A DNA stretch of 64,000 nucleotides from Anseranas semipalmata (GCA_013399115.1 VXAA01001407.1:551265-615264); one strand, 5' to 3'; shown: positions 1-12,695, numbered from the stretch's first letter. Program-made: numbers and translations. The notes: generated by a model from the letters alone, not told the origin.

Positions 1-3000
1 GTGAGCTTCAATGACACAGAATTTACGTGCAAGAAGAAAGGCACGTAGTGCAATTTTATACACCTCTATAGCATCCAAGACGCCTGCGAGGGGTTGGCAG
101 ATACAGCGACAGACCGCTGCCATTGTGGAGAGGCACTGTAGATCAGGCAAGGTAAGTTAGGTCACCTAAAACAGCACTAGATGATGACATCTGAATCTCT
201 CCCCATAGAGTCACCTTCTACAAAGACTGCTATTAAAGGTCCTTCTCGAAAGTGTATCAAATCCTGATTTGGGTTTTGCTTTTAAAATCTGAAGAGATTT
301 CCACCAGGAAGACTGGCTGCTGCTTCGAGAAATCTTGCCACACCTAGCTGCTGGTTAAAAGCAGACACCTGTTTTGAAAACATTTTGCCATTGCCCGAAA
401 GGTTGATCCCTGCCTGTGAAGGGCAGCTTGCTATAATTCTATACTCCTTGCTATTATCTGCAGTGACATTGGTAAATACGTTGTTTTTCTTTTGAAAGTA
501 CCAAGTCTCGAGCTTAAAAAAGCAGATGGGCTTGCCAATTGCCTAAATTGGGAGGCATTAGTGTCATGTGCCAACGGAGTGTCATACAGCAGTCTTGGTC
601 AGTAGCAGCAGGAAAAAAAAAGGGACAGTGGCTGAAGGCGAGAATGCATTGGAACGAGCCTGAGTCCAGAGGGGAGCCAAAAGATGCTGGCAGCTGACAG
701 CAGCGGGAGCGGGGTGACTTCTGTCGCTTTGAGGAATTAAAGTAGCAGTGTATGAAAAATATGGAGCAAAGTCTGTTCTTAAGGGAAAACAGCACACACG
801 CTTTATTCACGACGCCAAGTCACACATCAGCATCAGTAGACTCACACGAAAGGGTCGAAACCCACCCGTTTGTAGCGTGACTGAATGTTTCTCAGTTTCT
901 CCCCTTTGGGAGATGACTACAGGACATTAGCTGCCAAGAAAGTGGGATCTCTTGAAACACTGGGCGGATGGACACTCTAGGTAAGGAAAGATTATATCAG
1001 AGTGAAGGGAGCTATCATGAAGGAAAGCAGGGAGGTTTAAGGGAAAGGGTCTAGCAGCACAGAAGAACACAAAGGGAGCCTGCTGACAGCACGTATCATA
1101 CCCAGACCTACCCTTTCCTTACACAAGCTGTTGGCAGGGTATCTGCTTCCCTTTCATCTTGCAAAGTTCTAGCTGAGGTTCATTTTTATGTGCCCTCTCT
1201 TCCAACTCGTGCGCTGCCCCCCTTTTGCCTACTTAAAAAGTTGAGCAAAAAATTAAGGTTTTCTAAAGGTGCTCTGTCACTCCCCTCCTGCAGGATGGAT
1301 CACTTCACGTAGCATACAAATTTCCCTCTGTTCCAGGGGCTTTGTTGAGGTGTGACTGGACTAGCCAAGATCTCCAATCAGACAGGAAGGTTTGCATTTA
1401 AAACTGCAAAGGTAAGAGGCTGTGTCAGCTTGCAGGCTTGTCTAAGGCTCCTACAACTTTAAACCACACTGGAATGATTGCACAAGCCTGTCAAAACATC
1501 ATTTTTCAACCTTACCTAAACTTTCTGCCACTTTTTTTTTTTTTTTTTTTTTAAACTCCAAATAGTTTTGTCTTTTTTCTGTGAGCGTTGCTTTGGAGGC
1601 ATGAACAATTACACCAATTTCACACCTGCAGTTATTCGCGGACCCAAACAACTTCATAAGAATTCTTGTCAGAAATATTACTCCAGGAATATACCCACAC
1701 AACAGGTAGATTTCTAGAGTAACATCACTTGTACCTACTGGGATACCAATTTGGGGAAGAAAAATAAGTTCTCTCAACAACAACAACAAATTCAAAGTGC
1801 TTTTAAATGTCTTGGTTATTCCCCATCTTGCATGAATAAACTGAACATTTGGAAAATGGCTTTTGCAATATTTTGGTGTCTCTTACTGATGCAACTTAAA
1901 GGAGACAGATATGGACAGGACGGACCGTATGACAGTCTGTTTGCACACACCACTAATCCCACTTAACATGTTTGTTTAGAGATCTACTTGTATATCCAAA
2001 CTCTGAAGTATACAAGTTCTAAAAAGTCTTAATAATAGTTATTTACCCATGGTACCACAGCTGTATGTGTGACGTAGCAGTCTGACCTGATATAATACGG
2101 ACATATTCTGTTCCTCCGTATTTGTTCCAAGACAGGCCACTCTTTGCTAGAATGCTTCGAATGAGGACGTATCCTTTCATATCCTTTTAGTTACACAAGC
2201 AGGAGTTTCTATTTCCTTGTTTATCCTCAATGAAAGGGTGAGCAGTCAAGTCAAGCATTGGGCAATGCAGCAGATGTGCACAAAGCACCCATCTGACAAT
2301 GGCCAGGGTTCCCACTGAGACTTTTGAGCAGAGAATAATTGTACTTTCTTTTGGCATGAACCAAGGGTACAAAATCACATTTACGTGTGCAAGCCTTTGC
2401 CCTCTCAACATGTGTTCTCAGCTGCATGAGAGGAGCTGGCGAAGGTCAGTTTAATTTTCAGTCCCAAAAGCAAAGAGTGATGGTAGGAATGTGGCCGATA
2501 GCAACATTTTAAAATGTCCTATTTCCTTCCTCGCCAACTACAGTTAGGTTTTGTTTATTAGGGTTTGTGGGGAAAAAATCTTTTAGAAATATCACTCCAT
2601 AATAAACAAGCTCTGGTTTTTAAGAACTCAGAAAGAAAAAGAAAAAAAAAACTGATATTGCAGAGAATTACATTTTTAATGCTCTCATTTAAAAAAATCT
2701 CTCAAACGGACATAAAAAACTATTTAGTTTCAGGCTATGTGCTATTTTCATATAATGACCCCTCCTGTGTTTTTTTGATGTTATTTCCCTTTCTGCATCT
2801 CCATTCTTTCTAAGCATAAAGGACCCTCAATCTAATCTTCCATCTGTTATGTTGTCTGCCCTCTTTTCCCTTTCCATTTCCCCCCCTTGATCTTTGTCTT
2901 ATCTCCTTTTCCCAACCCCTGAATTCTCTACCACCTCTTCTCATTTGGACCTCCAGTTCTTGGAGTATTTATTTTTATTTTTTTTACTCCATCCATGAGC

Positions 3001-3400
3001 AACACAGCAAATTTTAGCTGAATCTCACCTCTTGAAATAGGACTGAAGTACATTTTGATTTGCTACATTTTGGATGAGAATTGAGCTGCAAACCAAGAAC
3101 CAGAAGTACAGACCATTCTGCAGACAACCATACGCACAACACCCTGGAAATAACAATTCCTAAAAATATTTATGACACAACAAAGACTGCATCCTTTCAG
3201 TAAACATGCATGCTAGTATGGATTAGAAAGCAGCACTTGGTCAGAAACAAAGTGATATTTCTGTGACAAAGTCCCCCAATACCTAATGTAGGACTAGTTC
3301 ACTTACCTTAAAATTAATAGCAAGGAACAAACTGCTTTTCATACTTTTGTAAAGAAACTAAGAAAGCACTTGACAAATCGTGAGCCCTCGGTAGTAGGTA
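1..3400. other. Non-coding AT-rich stretch, no gene seen
   Basis: I see no convincing exon, RNA gene or mobile element here. It holds a T21 tract at 1532-1552, a short (CAA)5 run at 1775-1789 and a pyrimidine-rich stretch at about 2856-2940 containing a C8 run. Two sequences match the U1 splice-donor consensus (AAG|GTAAGT near 151 and AAAG|GTAAGA near 1411), but no open, recognisable exon lies upstream of either. Open frames are under 105 codons. Confidence 0.6.
1532..1552. repeat. Poly-T tract (T21)
   Basis: An uninterrupted run of 21 T. Read on the minus strand it is a poly-A that could be a retrotransposon tail, but I found no recognisable element body or target-site duplication next to it. 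Confidence 0.95.
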
Positions 3401-3408
3401 TTTTGTCT

Positions 3409-3443
3409 CCCCTCCCCACAAAGGGGTTGGGGGTGAGGGAGGG
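3409..3443 (+). other. G-quadruplex motif with adjacent C-rich complement
   Basis: Four G runs (GGGG at 3423-3426, GGGGG at 3429-3433, GGG at 3437-3439, GGG at 3441-3443) are separated by loops of 2, 3 and 1 nt, which meets the canonical G3+N1-7 pattern. Just upstream, a CTCCCCTCCCC tract could pair with the G runs and form a competing hairpin. Folding is inferred from sequence only. Confidence 0.6.
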
Positions 3444-3444
3444 A

Positions 3445-3540
3445 AGTCACCAGCCTGAGACCATGCAGCAAGGCAATGACAAAATCAGAAATGCACACAG
3501 AACTTCCGACTGCATCCTTCATTTGCAGGCTGTTCTGCTT
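3445..3540 (-). mobile_element. Ancient MIR/amniote CORE-SINE-like fragment
   Basis: The order of short blocks (AAGTCAC, GCAGCAAGGCAATGACA, ATCAGAAAT, CAGAACTTCCGACTGCAT) resembles the antisense of the MIR family, where a CACACAGC-AAG stretch is followed by a GGCAGAG-GGGATT-GAACCC-CTGACTC stretch. It is highly diverged with no intact ends, so it would be an old, immobile copy. The match is from memory of the family consensus. A RepeatMasker run giving MIR or MIR1_Amn would confirm it. Confidence 0.45.
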
Positions 3541-3544
3541 TCTT

Positions 3545-5500
3545 ACTGATATAATTTTGAGAGAACGTTAGCAGATATTCATACGAAATCTCAACAGCTT
3601 TGTGACTCAGCAAGACCTAATCACGTATGATCTTATCAAAACATAAACCTGCAGAGGGCTTACAGGTTCATACGACCCATCAAAACCAACTTTTATTAAG
3701 ACAGAAAATAGATTAATTCTTGAGAAGTACACGATAAGACCACTTAGAGGAATTCCTTGGCTATCCAGCTTCTCTGCCCTCCCTGCAAACTTCTTAAAAG
3801 GTCGCAAGCTGGACATTCCCGACCTACCTACCAATTTTTTGTTCTCAGAGGGTAGAATGCCCAACCCTTCAATAGCAGGTTTTTGCCTCAGCCCACTACT
3901 AAATGCGCTGTACTTCAAACTTCACCCCATGCTACCCTGACCCACTTCTCTCCTGTGCTGTTAGCGGGAAGCGGGCCTGCACAGATGCCAGCAGTGCTCG
4001 GGGAGATACACCGCACCACTGCTTCATTTCAAACAACTTCTAACAGAAACTGCAACTATTTTAAGCTCATTTGGAAAGGATGCAACTTTCATGGACACTT
4101 AAATGATTAGGCCAGGGTTTAAAAGTAAAACCACCAAATAAAGGGAGTTTTGTGGAACATTTGCTTCGTCTTTTTAAATTTTATTTTAAGAACTCCCTTT
4201 GGCTCTAGACACCATCGTGGCAGTACCTGTCAGGACAGCTGTATGGGAGTCCAGGTGCACTGACTGTGCCTGTCCACAGCTCCTGCAGTCGTTCTCGAGA
4301 CTCCTTCCAGTTCCAAAGGCTGCAAGCAGGGTTTTGCTGGCCTGACAGAGGTGGAGCTGGCCCATTGCAGCTGTTCTCCCAGTGTCAGACCTCACAGATG
4401 TCAAAAATTAACTGAATACACCCCCCCCCCCCACAAAAAAAAAAACAAAAAAACATATTTTGCTGGATCTTCTGTAATTTGCCAAGTGCGAATCACTTGG
4501 CATTTACAAAGCCAGGTACTGTATTTTAGTCTCATCCAGAAAAGCACTAGCAGAAAAAATAGGGAAAAATGTTACTAAACAATTGGTCACATAACTGGGG
4601 ACTGCGGAGGGAGGAGATGGATCAGCTGAACTCCACATTGCACAGAACAGTATGTCCTCAGGAACACTCCAGAAGATCTGACGCAGATTCATAAGGGTAA
4701 ATGTGTCCTCTCATTGTGAGATGCTTTAAGAGAGAACGAGACGTGCACCCAGACAGAAGGAGAACGGTAACCAGCAGAACTCTGAGCTGCTGCAATGCTT
4801 CTGCTGGTTTCATATGCTTTGACAAAAACTGCCAAGCGGTGTGCTATGAAGCTGGTACATTTATAAACTCAGGCAATGAATGAAAAAGCTCAAACGCGAG
4901 TTAGATACACCATGTATTTAAGAAAAAAACAACTCACAAAGACAGGGAAACCAAAGCTGATGGACGGTGAACTGAAGTTGAATTAAGAGTGAACTCAAAG
5001 CTTCACAGCATGGGATGGTTTATTAGCAGCCTGAAGACAAAGGCCACAAAGCAGTTTTACTCCCTTAGAGAGAGAAGCCCTATTATGGAGCCTTTCAACT
5101 CCCCAAGAATTGCCTTTTAACTCTCCCTCCACAGTAGGACAAACAGGGGAAAGAAATTAGTCTTGGATGATGTTAGCTGTTTTGTAACTTGTAGTGCTAG
5201 TCCCACTGGAGCTGTTCTGACTCCTGTCAGATTTATCCTCTTGACATTCAAAATGGATTAACCTAAGGTATCTTTTTATAAAAAAAGTAAAACATAGCAT
5301 TTTCTCCCCCTCCCTCCGCAAATATGTGGATTAGTTAGATGACCAAATGATATTTCCTGGATTTAGCAGTAATCTCTGACTGTAGTGTTACTATTAAAGG
5401 AAATGCTACATGCTAACACAGAACCTGTCCAATCAACTACGTCATGCTGTCATCTACCTACAGCGTAAAAACCTACAAATAACCCCAAATCCCTTGTGCT
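3545..5500. other. Non-coding stretch, no gene seen
   Basis: Nothing coding is supported. The only notable structure is a C12 run at 4421-4432 followed by an A-rich tract (to about 4454) interrupted by single C residues. The remainder is mixed-composition single-copy sequence. Confidence 0.55.
4421..4454. repeat. C12 run followed by A-rich tract
   Basis: Twelve C residues, then A runs interrupted by single C. A slippage-prone low-complexity site, with no sign of function. Confidence 0.9.
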
Positions 5501-5502
5501 TT

Positions 5503-5562
5503 CAGAGATTCAGAGATCTCTAAATCATCGAGCCTGAATCACTCAGTAACAGAACCATTATG
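5503..5562 (-). mobile_element. Decayed CR1-like LINE 3'-end fragment
   Basis: The plus strand reads ATTCAGAGATCTCTAAATC, then TCATCGAGCCTGA, then AGTAACAGAACCAT. This parallels the antisense of sauropsid CR1 3' ends (CATAGATT..., then TCATCTAGTCTGACC, then ATAACACAGGCCAT). The similarity is partial and no body is recognisable next to it, so it would be a very old truncated copy. Alternative: chance similarity. Confidence 0.4.
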
Positions 5563-6669
5563 TCCATCAACTTAAATTAGTGCATTTTTACTAAGAGAGA
5601 TAGCTATTATTTTTCAGACAATTCAAGAACTTGAACAAATTACTTGACTTTACTCCAGCTATCTGGTGCTGCTTACTGAAGAGAATTTGCACTAGATATG
5701 CCCAAATTCTGCCTTCCTGAAAACACCTCATCCTTAGGTCTGCTGTAATGGCTAACACACAGCTGGGTTGTATAGCCTGTCTTTTTATATGATCCTGTTA
5801 CTGTAGGATTCTTTGGAAAGAAAAACAAACAAAAAACCAACGTGCTAACTTGAGCAGAAGTAAGAAATATACTTATCTCTTCACCTATAGGAAACAAATA
5901 CACCATACAAAGTGGTTTAACTTGGGAGTGAATTTGGTTCTTCTATGCAAGCAGAGCTCAAAGCAGAATTTGACCCACACCATATGAAAAAACACATTTA
6001 CTGCTGTGGGAAGGACAGCTGCATGTTAGAGGAAAACAAAACTAAATGGAAGAAAATCTGCACAACTGACAGTGGACTCACCTGCAAAGTAAAGAACTTG
6101 CAGCTGCTCTCACAAGACAAACTTAACGACCTTCCAGCGCTGGTCACATAGGCTGTAACGCCTCTGTACCTACCAGGCACCACAGTGCTTTAGGCTGCTT
6201 TCCATAAATGCCTCTGATAGTATAACACATTTTTCACCTGTAGGCACCACCTAAACGTCTCAAAAAGACTAGCTTTTTTATTAGCACAATAGATTCCCAT
6301 TGGACTGACATGCAAAAAAATAATCTGACAGTGAAAATCTTCCAGGGACAGGGCCATCTGATAAACTTTCCAACTTTTATCATGCTCCTGTTTCTATGGC
6401 ATGCCCAGCACCACAGCATCTGTAAACGGTAACTGTGAAAAGGGTCGGTGTGGATTTTTCCATGTGATCAGCAACTATTGGCTTCATGCAACTAAACCAC
6501 TGCACAATGCCCTGAACGTCTGAGGTATCGAGATATGTTCTAGCAAGACAATAATATCTTTCTTATTCAAAAGACAAGCATAAACGTAAATACTGTGGTA
6601 TTAGTGACTGAGGCTGAGCCACAGTGGGTTTGTATTTTAATAACCTACACCCAGTATCTCAAATATAGC

Positions 6670-6705
6670 GATTCAAGGTGTCTGTTGCAAGAGACGTCTT
6701 GAATC
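6670..6705 (+). other. Inverted repeat/hairpin, 14-bp stem
   Basis: The arm GATTCAAGGTGTCT (6670-6683) pairs with AGACGTCTTGAATC (6692-6705) across an 8-nt loop. As plus-strand RNA all 14 positions pair, 12 Watson-Crick and 2 G-U. The stem is too short for a microRNA precursor and there is no terminator-like U tract. It may be a chance palindrome. Confidence 0.7.
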
Positions 6706-7944
6706 ACTACATCTTCAGCTGTAAGAAGTTTGTCTGGTCTGAGAGTCTTGTCAGTAGCCTTAGAAGAAGGGTTGATGAAGAACAGAAATTGAAGCAGCAC
6801 AGAATGCAGGGAGAATGGGAGAGAGAAGAAAACTTGCACTGGCAATCATTGTTTCATGTTTAAACAGTATTCTGCTAAGGGAAGAGCTAATCTGTGCTTT
6901 TCAACACAATTATTCACATGAGAAATAGTATGAAAAGCAGAAAGTAAAAAAAGAATTGTGAGATGCTCCGTGTAAATCAAACTACTTGATTTACTTTTTT
7001 TTTCCCAAAAATGCATGTGCACCCCTGTATACATACAGACACAGAAATGATGAGCGGTCAAACAGGTATGTCACTTATGCAACGTTTCTTTAAAGATAAA
7101 GATGTTACTTCCTGAGCCTTCAAAGCATGTGTTGCAACTGTGCTGAACTGGTCAAGTTTTAGGTCAAGAACACACACTGGCAAAGACTCCTACAGGATCA
7201 TGGCATGATAAGACGAACAGGTTAAACAAGTCCTATGCAACAGTCCATGGCAGAATTTAGGATTCCACAGCTGCCCCCACACCTTTTGTTTTTACAAGCA
7301 GGACATGAAATTTGTTCTCCAGCAACATCTCCTCTCAGTATCTGATTTGTTGTTCCTGACAATTCATCTGTTCATGTAGTTATAGCAGCTCCCCCCCAAA
7401 AAAAACATCAGTTTTGCTGATTTGAAGCCCCATTTGTTCTAACTTCAAGATTCACATTAAAAATTACTGTTCAAGTCTGACACTCATTCTTCACACCAGC
7501 ACCTACACATTGACCTGCTACTTTGCTGAAAGTTTTTCGCATGCGTCCATACTGTTATTTCAAAGCACGCAGAATAATCTTTTTAACAGTCTCTGCTGAC
7601 CGGCTAAGCACGAACTTCCATGTTTTGATCGGGATTGTTTATACATTCCTGTGCTATTCATTTGGTCATGTACAAAAGCACCCTCCAAATCATCTGTGTG
7701 AGAAGTGGAGAGTTTTTAAACTGGATTTCGTTTCTTAAAATGTGGGTGTCTTCCATTTTTATGACTTACTATAATTGCTTCTCTCTTCAAACCGGTGATT
7801 TTGTCTAGTAATGTAGCAGTGGAACCGATCAGTTAAATGAAGCATGAACTGCAGCCTGCAGAGAGCTGGATTAAAAACTGCTGAGTTTTCAACATGATCC
7901 TTAATCAGAAAGGGTTTCTTTTAGAGGAAAGAAAATGTAAAACA

Positions 7945-7985
7945 TAGGGGGCAGGGAGAAAAGGGGTAGGGATGGGATACTAGGG
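7945..7985 (+). other. G-quadruplex motif overlapping a partial CTCF-like core
   Basis: G runs at 7947-7951, 7954-7956, 7963-7966, 7969-7971 and 7974-7976 have loops of 2, 6, 2 and 2 nt, with another GGG at 7983-7985. The sequence TAGGGGGCAG at 7945-7954 equals the 3' ten positions of the CTCF consensus, but the 5' CCA part is absent. Quadruplex formation and CTCF binding are inferred from sequence. Confidence 0.6.
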
Positions 7986-9899
7986 TTCTTTTAAAAAATC
8001 GCAATGTGTTTTGATTTTTACGCAGTACGTAAACCCACAGCACCACAATTCATAAAGATCAACTTCCATTAATAGCTATTAAAGACTGCGGTAATGGCTT
8101 AGTTTTGGATTTTTATATGTTCACACTGCAACTTGTCGCATGGGCTGCCCACAAGACTTATGGAAGAAAAATCATTTGCAAGCAGTAGCAGCCTTGGCCC
8201 GCTTTCACTCTTTCTAGCTATACGCAGCATATACATTCACAGACAGCCCTAAGATGCTAAACTCACACCATGTAGTGCAGTTTTGCTTTGCTTTGGAATG
8301 AATAATCTAAAAGGGTGAGGAGACATCTGTAAACTGTGCCTTTTGTGCACATGAATAAAGTCAGTTTCTCAAATAGCTGGCAGACTGAAGAGAATGGGGC
8401 AAGGAAAGAAATGAAGAAAAAAGAGAGAGGAAACATGTTGCTTGCCCATAAGTGCTGCCAAATGGACATAACTTGGAGAGCAACCCATTTCCCCAGTTAA
8501 TGTAGGGGCCGTTTTCACTACTCCTGTGCTCCTTTTTCTTTTTGTTAATCCTGTGCCTTGCAAGGTTCATTAACCCTGCTTACACAGAAAGGTTGGGTCA
8601 GTCTGACATACTAGTAAAATGCACATACATCTGCAGATGCACATACATACTTCAGTTTCTTCTGAAGTCACAGTGCTTTCAACATGCTTTCACACTAAAA
8701 AAATCTGGAATGCATGTGTTTGATTTTTTTTTTCCCCACTTCATATAAAAAAATCTAGCAGATGTAGCACTTTTTGTAATGGTGTATCTGGTTTTCTCTC
8801 AGAGTGACACTTCCAGCTTGTCATATGTAGTGATGCACACCTCTGCAACAGCTTTCTGTCCTTATAAAATACAGAGAGAAATAAGCAGGAACTATGAACC
8901 CACAAGAATTGATTTTCACTGATGCTCAGACCTTTCCTTCTGTACTGTTTTGGAGAAACAGCATGTTACTCCAAGAATGTGACAGCTAAAGATGGACCAA
9001 AACGCAATGTCATCCAAAGGAGCCCTGGAGCAGAGCATTAAATCCAAAGAACAAGTCAAATGCCTCTGAACCAGTACTGCTATCAGGGCTAATGCAAACC
9101 AATGCTTTAAACATCACTGATCTAATACGAGTGTGCGAAATCCTGAGATTATCTCAAACACAGTCCTGACGTGAGGCTTAACCGAGATTTTTTTCCCTCA
9201 TGGGCTATACTAAACCACATGTAATCCTGTTTATTGTAAGGGCACTTGGTGGGTGCCTTCTTCTGGGTCTGGAAGAGCTGCCTGGCCATTTTATAGGAGC
9301 GCTGTGCACAAACATAAAGGGATGCAGCCCAAATCTAAACAGACTTTAAATTGCAGATCTTAGCACTTCTGGCCTGAGAGAGGGTGAAAGCTCAGATGTC
9401 TGCCTTTCAGGAAGTAACATGACAAAAATAAGGGATACAAAGCAGTTCCCCAGGCAGAGAGGCCTCTTCCCCTAGAAGACGGAGAGGTAGCACTGCCTTT
9501 TCACCTTTAGGAACCGAGCATTATTTTTACTTTCATTTTCCTGACAAAATCGTCCTATTTATTTGAAGGGACTGGAACCAACACGACTGATAGATCCATC
9601 ACTGTGTCTGGAACATGCTATGGGCCTGTTGGGCAACACAAAACAGCTCGCTGTAGGACTGTTGTGATCAATACGCATTTGATAGAAGTTACAAATGAGG
9701 GACTCCTAACACAAGCCTATTGGCTTGGTTAACCAAAATTCCAGTTTTACGAGATGTGCAGGCTCCTTAATGTGGGGAAATAAACGTACCATGATTTTAA
9801 AGAATCTGAAGGCTGTTGAACAGGAGCTGGGTGTCAGGGGTACCATGCCCCAGTGTTTAACACGCTCAGTGGCCCACAAAAAGGAGCACGTGGTTTCTG

Positions 9900-10640
9900 G
9901 AAGTCTCTTCCCACTGTTGGTTCAATAGTTTGTGGTTATGCAGTAATATATGAAAGAATTGTGCTTAGACATTAGCACAGCAACAGCCTTACTGTTTATG
10001 CATCAGCTCTCCTATGCTGCATTACCTCGGCCCAGAACAGGGCCTATTGGTAGTCTGCAAAAAGGTGTTTGGAGAATGTAGAGAAATCCCATTTATGACT
10101 TTGCAATAATACTGTATGTCTTGATCTCGCCAAAGTTCACTTGAGTTTCTGGGAGGACAACTGCTTGGCCAGCTCTATTATGATAAAGACAGAAAAGAAT
10201 AGGATATTGATGGGTAAAGCAGGTACAATTCTGCTCTATATTGGCCTTGTTTTAATTAAGTCGGTTATGATCTCATAGCAGGATAATTTTTTAACGTTGG
10301 TGTTTAGGAGAAAGGCTTACATTGAACGCTAGTTTGGCTGCCTTTAGTTAAGAATGTGATTCATGCGAGTGGGAGAAAACAATGCAGCAAAATCTACATT
10401 TTTGTGTAGAATAGAATATTTGTGTGCCAGAGAAAGACCAAAAAATAAAGCATGCATCTTTTGTTTACTTACATTATGAGGAAAACCTCTACTAATATAA
10501 TACTAGTTTCATACTGAGTATGCATATGGCGTGTGCATTTGGTGCCTATAAACTTCTATCTGTCATCTGAATCAAGCATAGTTGTTTCACTGCTCTTAAT
10601 CAACGGTAGTATACCACACTGTATAATCAAATTTGGGAAT
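9900..10640. promoter_or_regulatory. Candidate conserved non-coding element (homeodomain-rich)
   Basis: This stretch has no coding signal or repeat, but is dense in homeobox/POU-type words: TTTATGCATCAG near 9997, TTTAATTAAG near 10251, GCATGCAT near 10450, TATGCATAT near 10520 and ACTTACATTATGAG near 10467. Dense AT-rich cores among non-repetitive sequence are typical of vertebrate developmental enhancers. Boundaries are approximate. This is a compositional impression; cross-species alignment would decide it. Confidence 0.3.
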
Positions 10641-10644
10641 ACAA

Positions 10645-12530
10645 AAATAACTGACCCAGATTCTGTGTTTTTTTTTTTTTTTAAACTGTCTTAGCTTGTT
10701 GCCAATTATTACAGTGCACCTTTCATTCTTTACAGAAAATCTCTTTACAGAGAAATTCTGAATATTTGGCTACTGAAGCTCATTTTTCTAGAATACAAAC
10801 AGATAATTTGAGGGTTTCTCAAAACTTGTTTTAAATTCTGAATCTTCCTGTGTAATCAATTTTCAAGGCAATAACACAACTCTTCATATTCCCAAGCTGA
10901 ACACAGTGTCCTGTGAGCTATGCAGATTTGCACTGGTAACTTACATAGGTGAATCAGATAAATGCATTCAAACACAGTTTGCAGTTAGGTAGAACGTAAG
11001 TGCTGAGTTTCACTGGACTGAAACTCTGATTATAATGTATTTCCATGTACCTACCTAATACACTGAAAAAATCCTCTCTATAAAAAAAAAAGTCTTCACT
11101 GTAAGGCAAACAGCATTATTTACAATATTATTCTGTCACCGATGAAACTCAGAATTTGTTGTCTTAATTTTTAAATACAACTAGATGCAGAATCAAGAGT
11201 CAAAAAATAAAGCTATAATCATCTCTCTCAAGCCTCTTTCTTAGTAAAGATACTCTAGAACTGTTCAGAACAGTCTCTGAGTTGTTGCATTGAAAATTGC
11301 TATTCTGCTTGTTTTGCACACATTACTTGAAAAAAAGGTATATCCCTTATCTAGCCTACAATTTCCAAGACCAACTGGTACTTAGATGGTCTTTAAAAAC
11401 AGTATTTTTGATAAAATATTTAGATTGTCCTTTAACAACACGGGAAACTAAGTCATGTTTTCAAAAATGACTTAAGAACTCGCTAGATTAAAGGACTGTC
11501 TACACAAGGAATTATTTCGTAATGACTGCTCAAGAGCAACTATTGCTGAATAACTCCATGTGCAGAACACTTATTCCAGAATAAGGTTGCCTTATTGTTG
11601 TTTAATTTAGCCCATCAAAGTGTGTTAAGCTAAACAGAAACAAGAGTGTCGGCACATGTAGTTATTCAAGAATAGCTGTTCCTAAATAATTCCACGTGCA
11701 AACAAGTGCTAGCAAAAACTGAAGATCAGCTCTGTTATCCCCAACCTGTTCTCTTGCATATCACAATTAACACAAGGCGCTTTCTGGTATATGTACTTCT
11801 TCTTATGCTGCTGCTTTCATTATTCGAGGAAAGTTCAAGGAAAAAAAAAAGCTACTACATACTTTTTAAATTCTATGTTCTTTGTTAAACATTATATATA
11901 TATATTGTAAATGTTATATCATCACTTAGATGCAATTCTTTTATAGATTAGCTAAACACTTTGGCATATTTTGTTTTCTGAATCAACAAATCTTTGATGA
12001 CAGCATTTATTCTTGGAAGCTGATTGTGCCTAAAAAAGCCAGCTTTTAACGGAGTCCTAGAGACAACTGAAGGAAATTGGAATTTGTTTTTTCTGAGATG
12101 GAATTAATACAGCCAAGTGCTGAAGTAACATTTGGGTAGGTGTTCTGTTTTGCTTCAAGTAATAAAATAAAGAATTTGTTTGCCCTGTTAGAGAGACTCA
12201 CTACCGCGTAATCAATCACAGCACATACTAAAAATCACATTTTCAGCAAGGCACAAATCTGTCAAAAAATATAATTATTACTGAAAGATTTTCACAAATA
12301 CCTGTAACTCTTGGACTTTATATTAAGATGTGAGGCCTGGCTGGTACGTGGGGTTAGTGACCTCTAGGATTTTACCTCTCGGGATCAAAGTTCAAATTGA
12401 AAGCAGACCACATATGAAAAGGGATTTTGATAGTCCTACAGCACCCAGTAGGCCAAAACCCCAAACCACAACTCAACTGTGTGTTATTGGAAGCCTATGC
12501 TGAGGAAAGACCCCTTGCTGGAACACCAGA
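10645..12530. other. Non-coding AT-rich stretch, no gene seen
   Basis: It holds a T15 run (10668-10682) and a short TA dinucleotide run (11893-11905). Stop codons are frequent in all frames and no family is recognisable. Confidence 0.55.
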
Positions 12531-12539
12531 GGCAAAGCA

Positions 12540-12564
12540 GATGCACTTCAGTGCATCACTGAAG
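12540..12564 (+). other. Two overlapping, mutually exclusive palindromes
   Basis: GATGCAC (12540-12546) pairs perfectly with GTGCATC (12551-12557) around a 4-nt loop. Alternatively CTTCAGTG (12546-12553) pairs perfectly with CACTGAAG (12557-12564) around a 3-nt loop. The two folds share bases, so only one can form at a time. No function is implied by context. Confidence 0.75.
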
Positions 12565-12695
12565 CTCAAGCAAACAGCGCACGACTCCAGCCATCGCTTT
12601 TAGCGACATTTTCCACGACCACGTGAAGATGTGAACTGCAACATTATTTTCAGGTGACATCTTCTGTAGTCACCTATACTGCCCTATGCCATAAA

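Larger units (their letters stand above)
5565..9890. other. Non-coding stretch, no gene seen
   Basis: No exon, RNA gene or intact repeat is supported. It contains a 14-bp hairpin near 6670-6705, a G-quadruplex motif near 7947-7976, and a short imperfect direct duplication (ATGCACATACAT at 8619-8630 and again at 8637-8648). All open frames are below 75 codons. Confidence 0.55.

Noticed and set aside
145..160. Consensus splice donor AAG|GTAAGT
   Set aside because: A perfect donor match by itself is common by chance and no exon with coding potential or promoter lies upstream within the window.
1406..1420. Splice-donor-like AAAG|GTAAGA
   Set aside because: No exon, acceptor or promoter context supports it.
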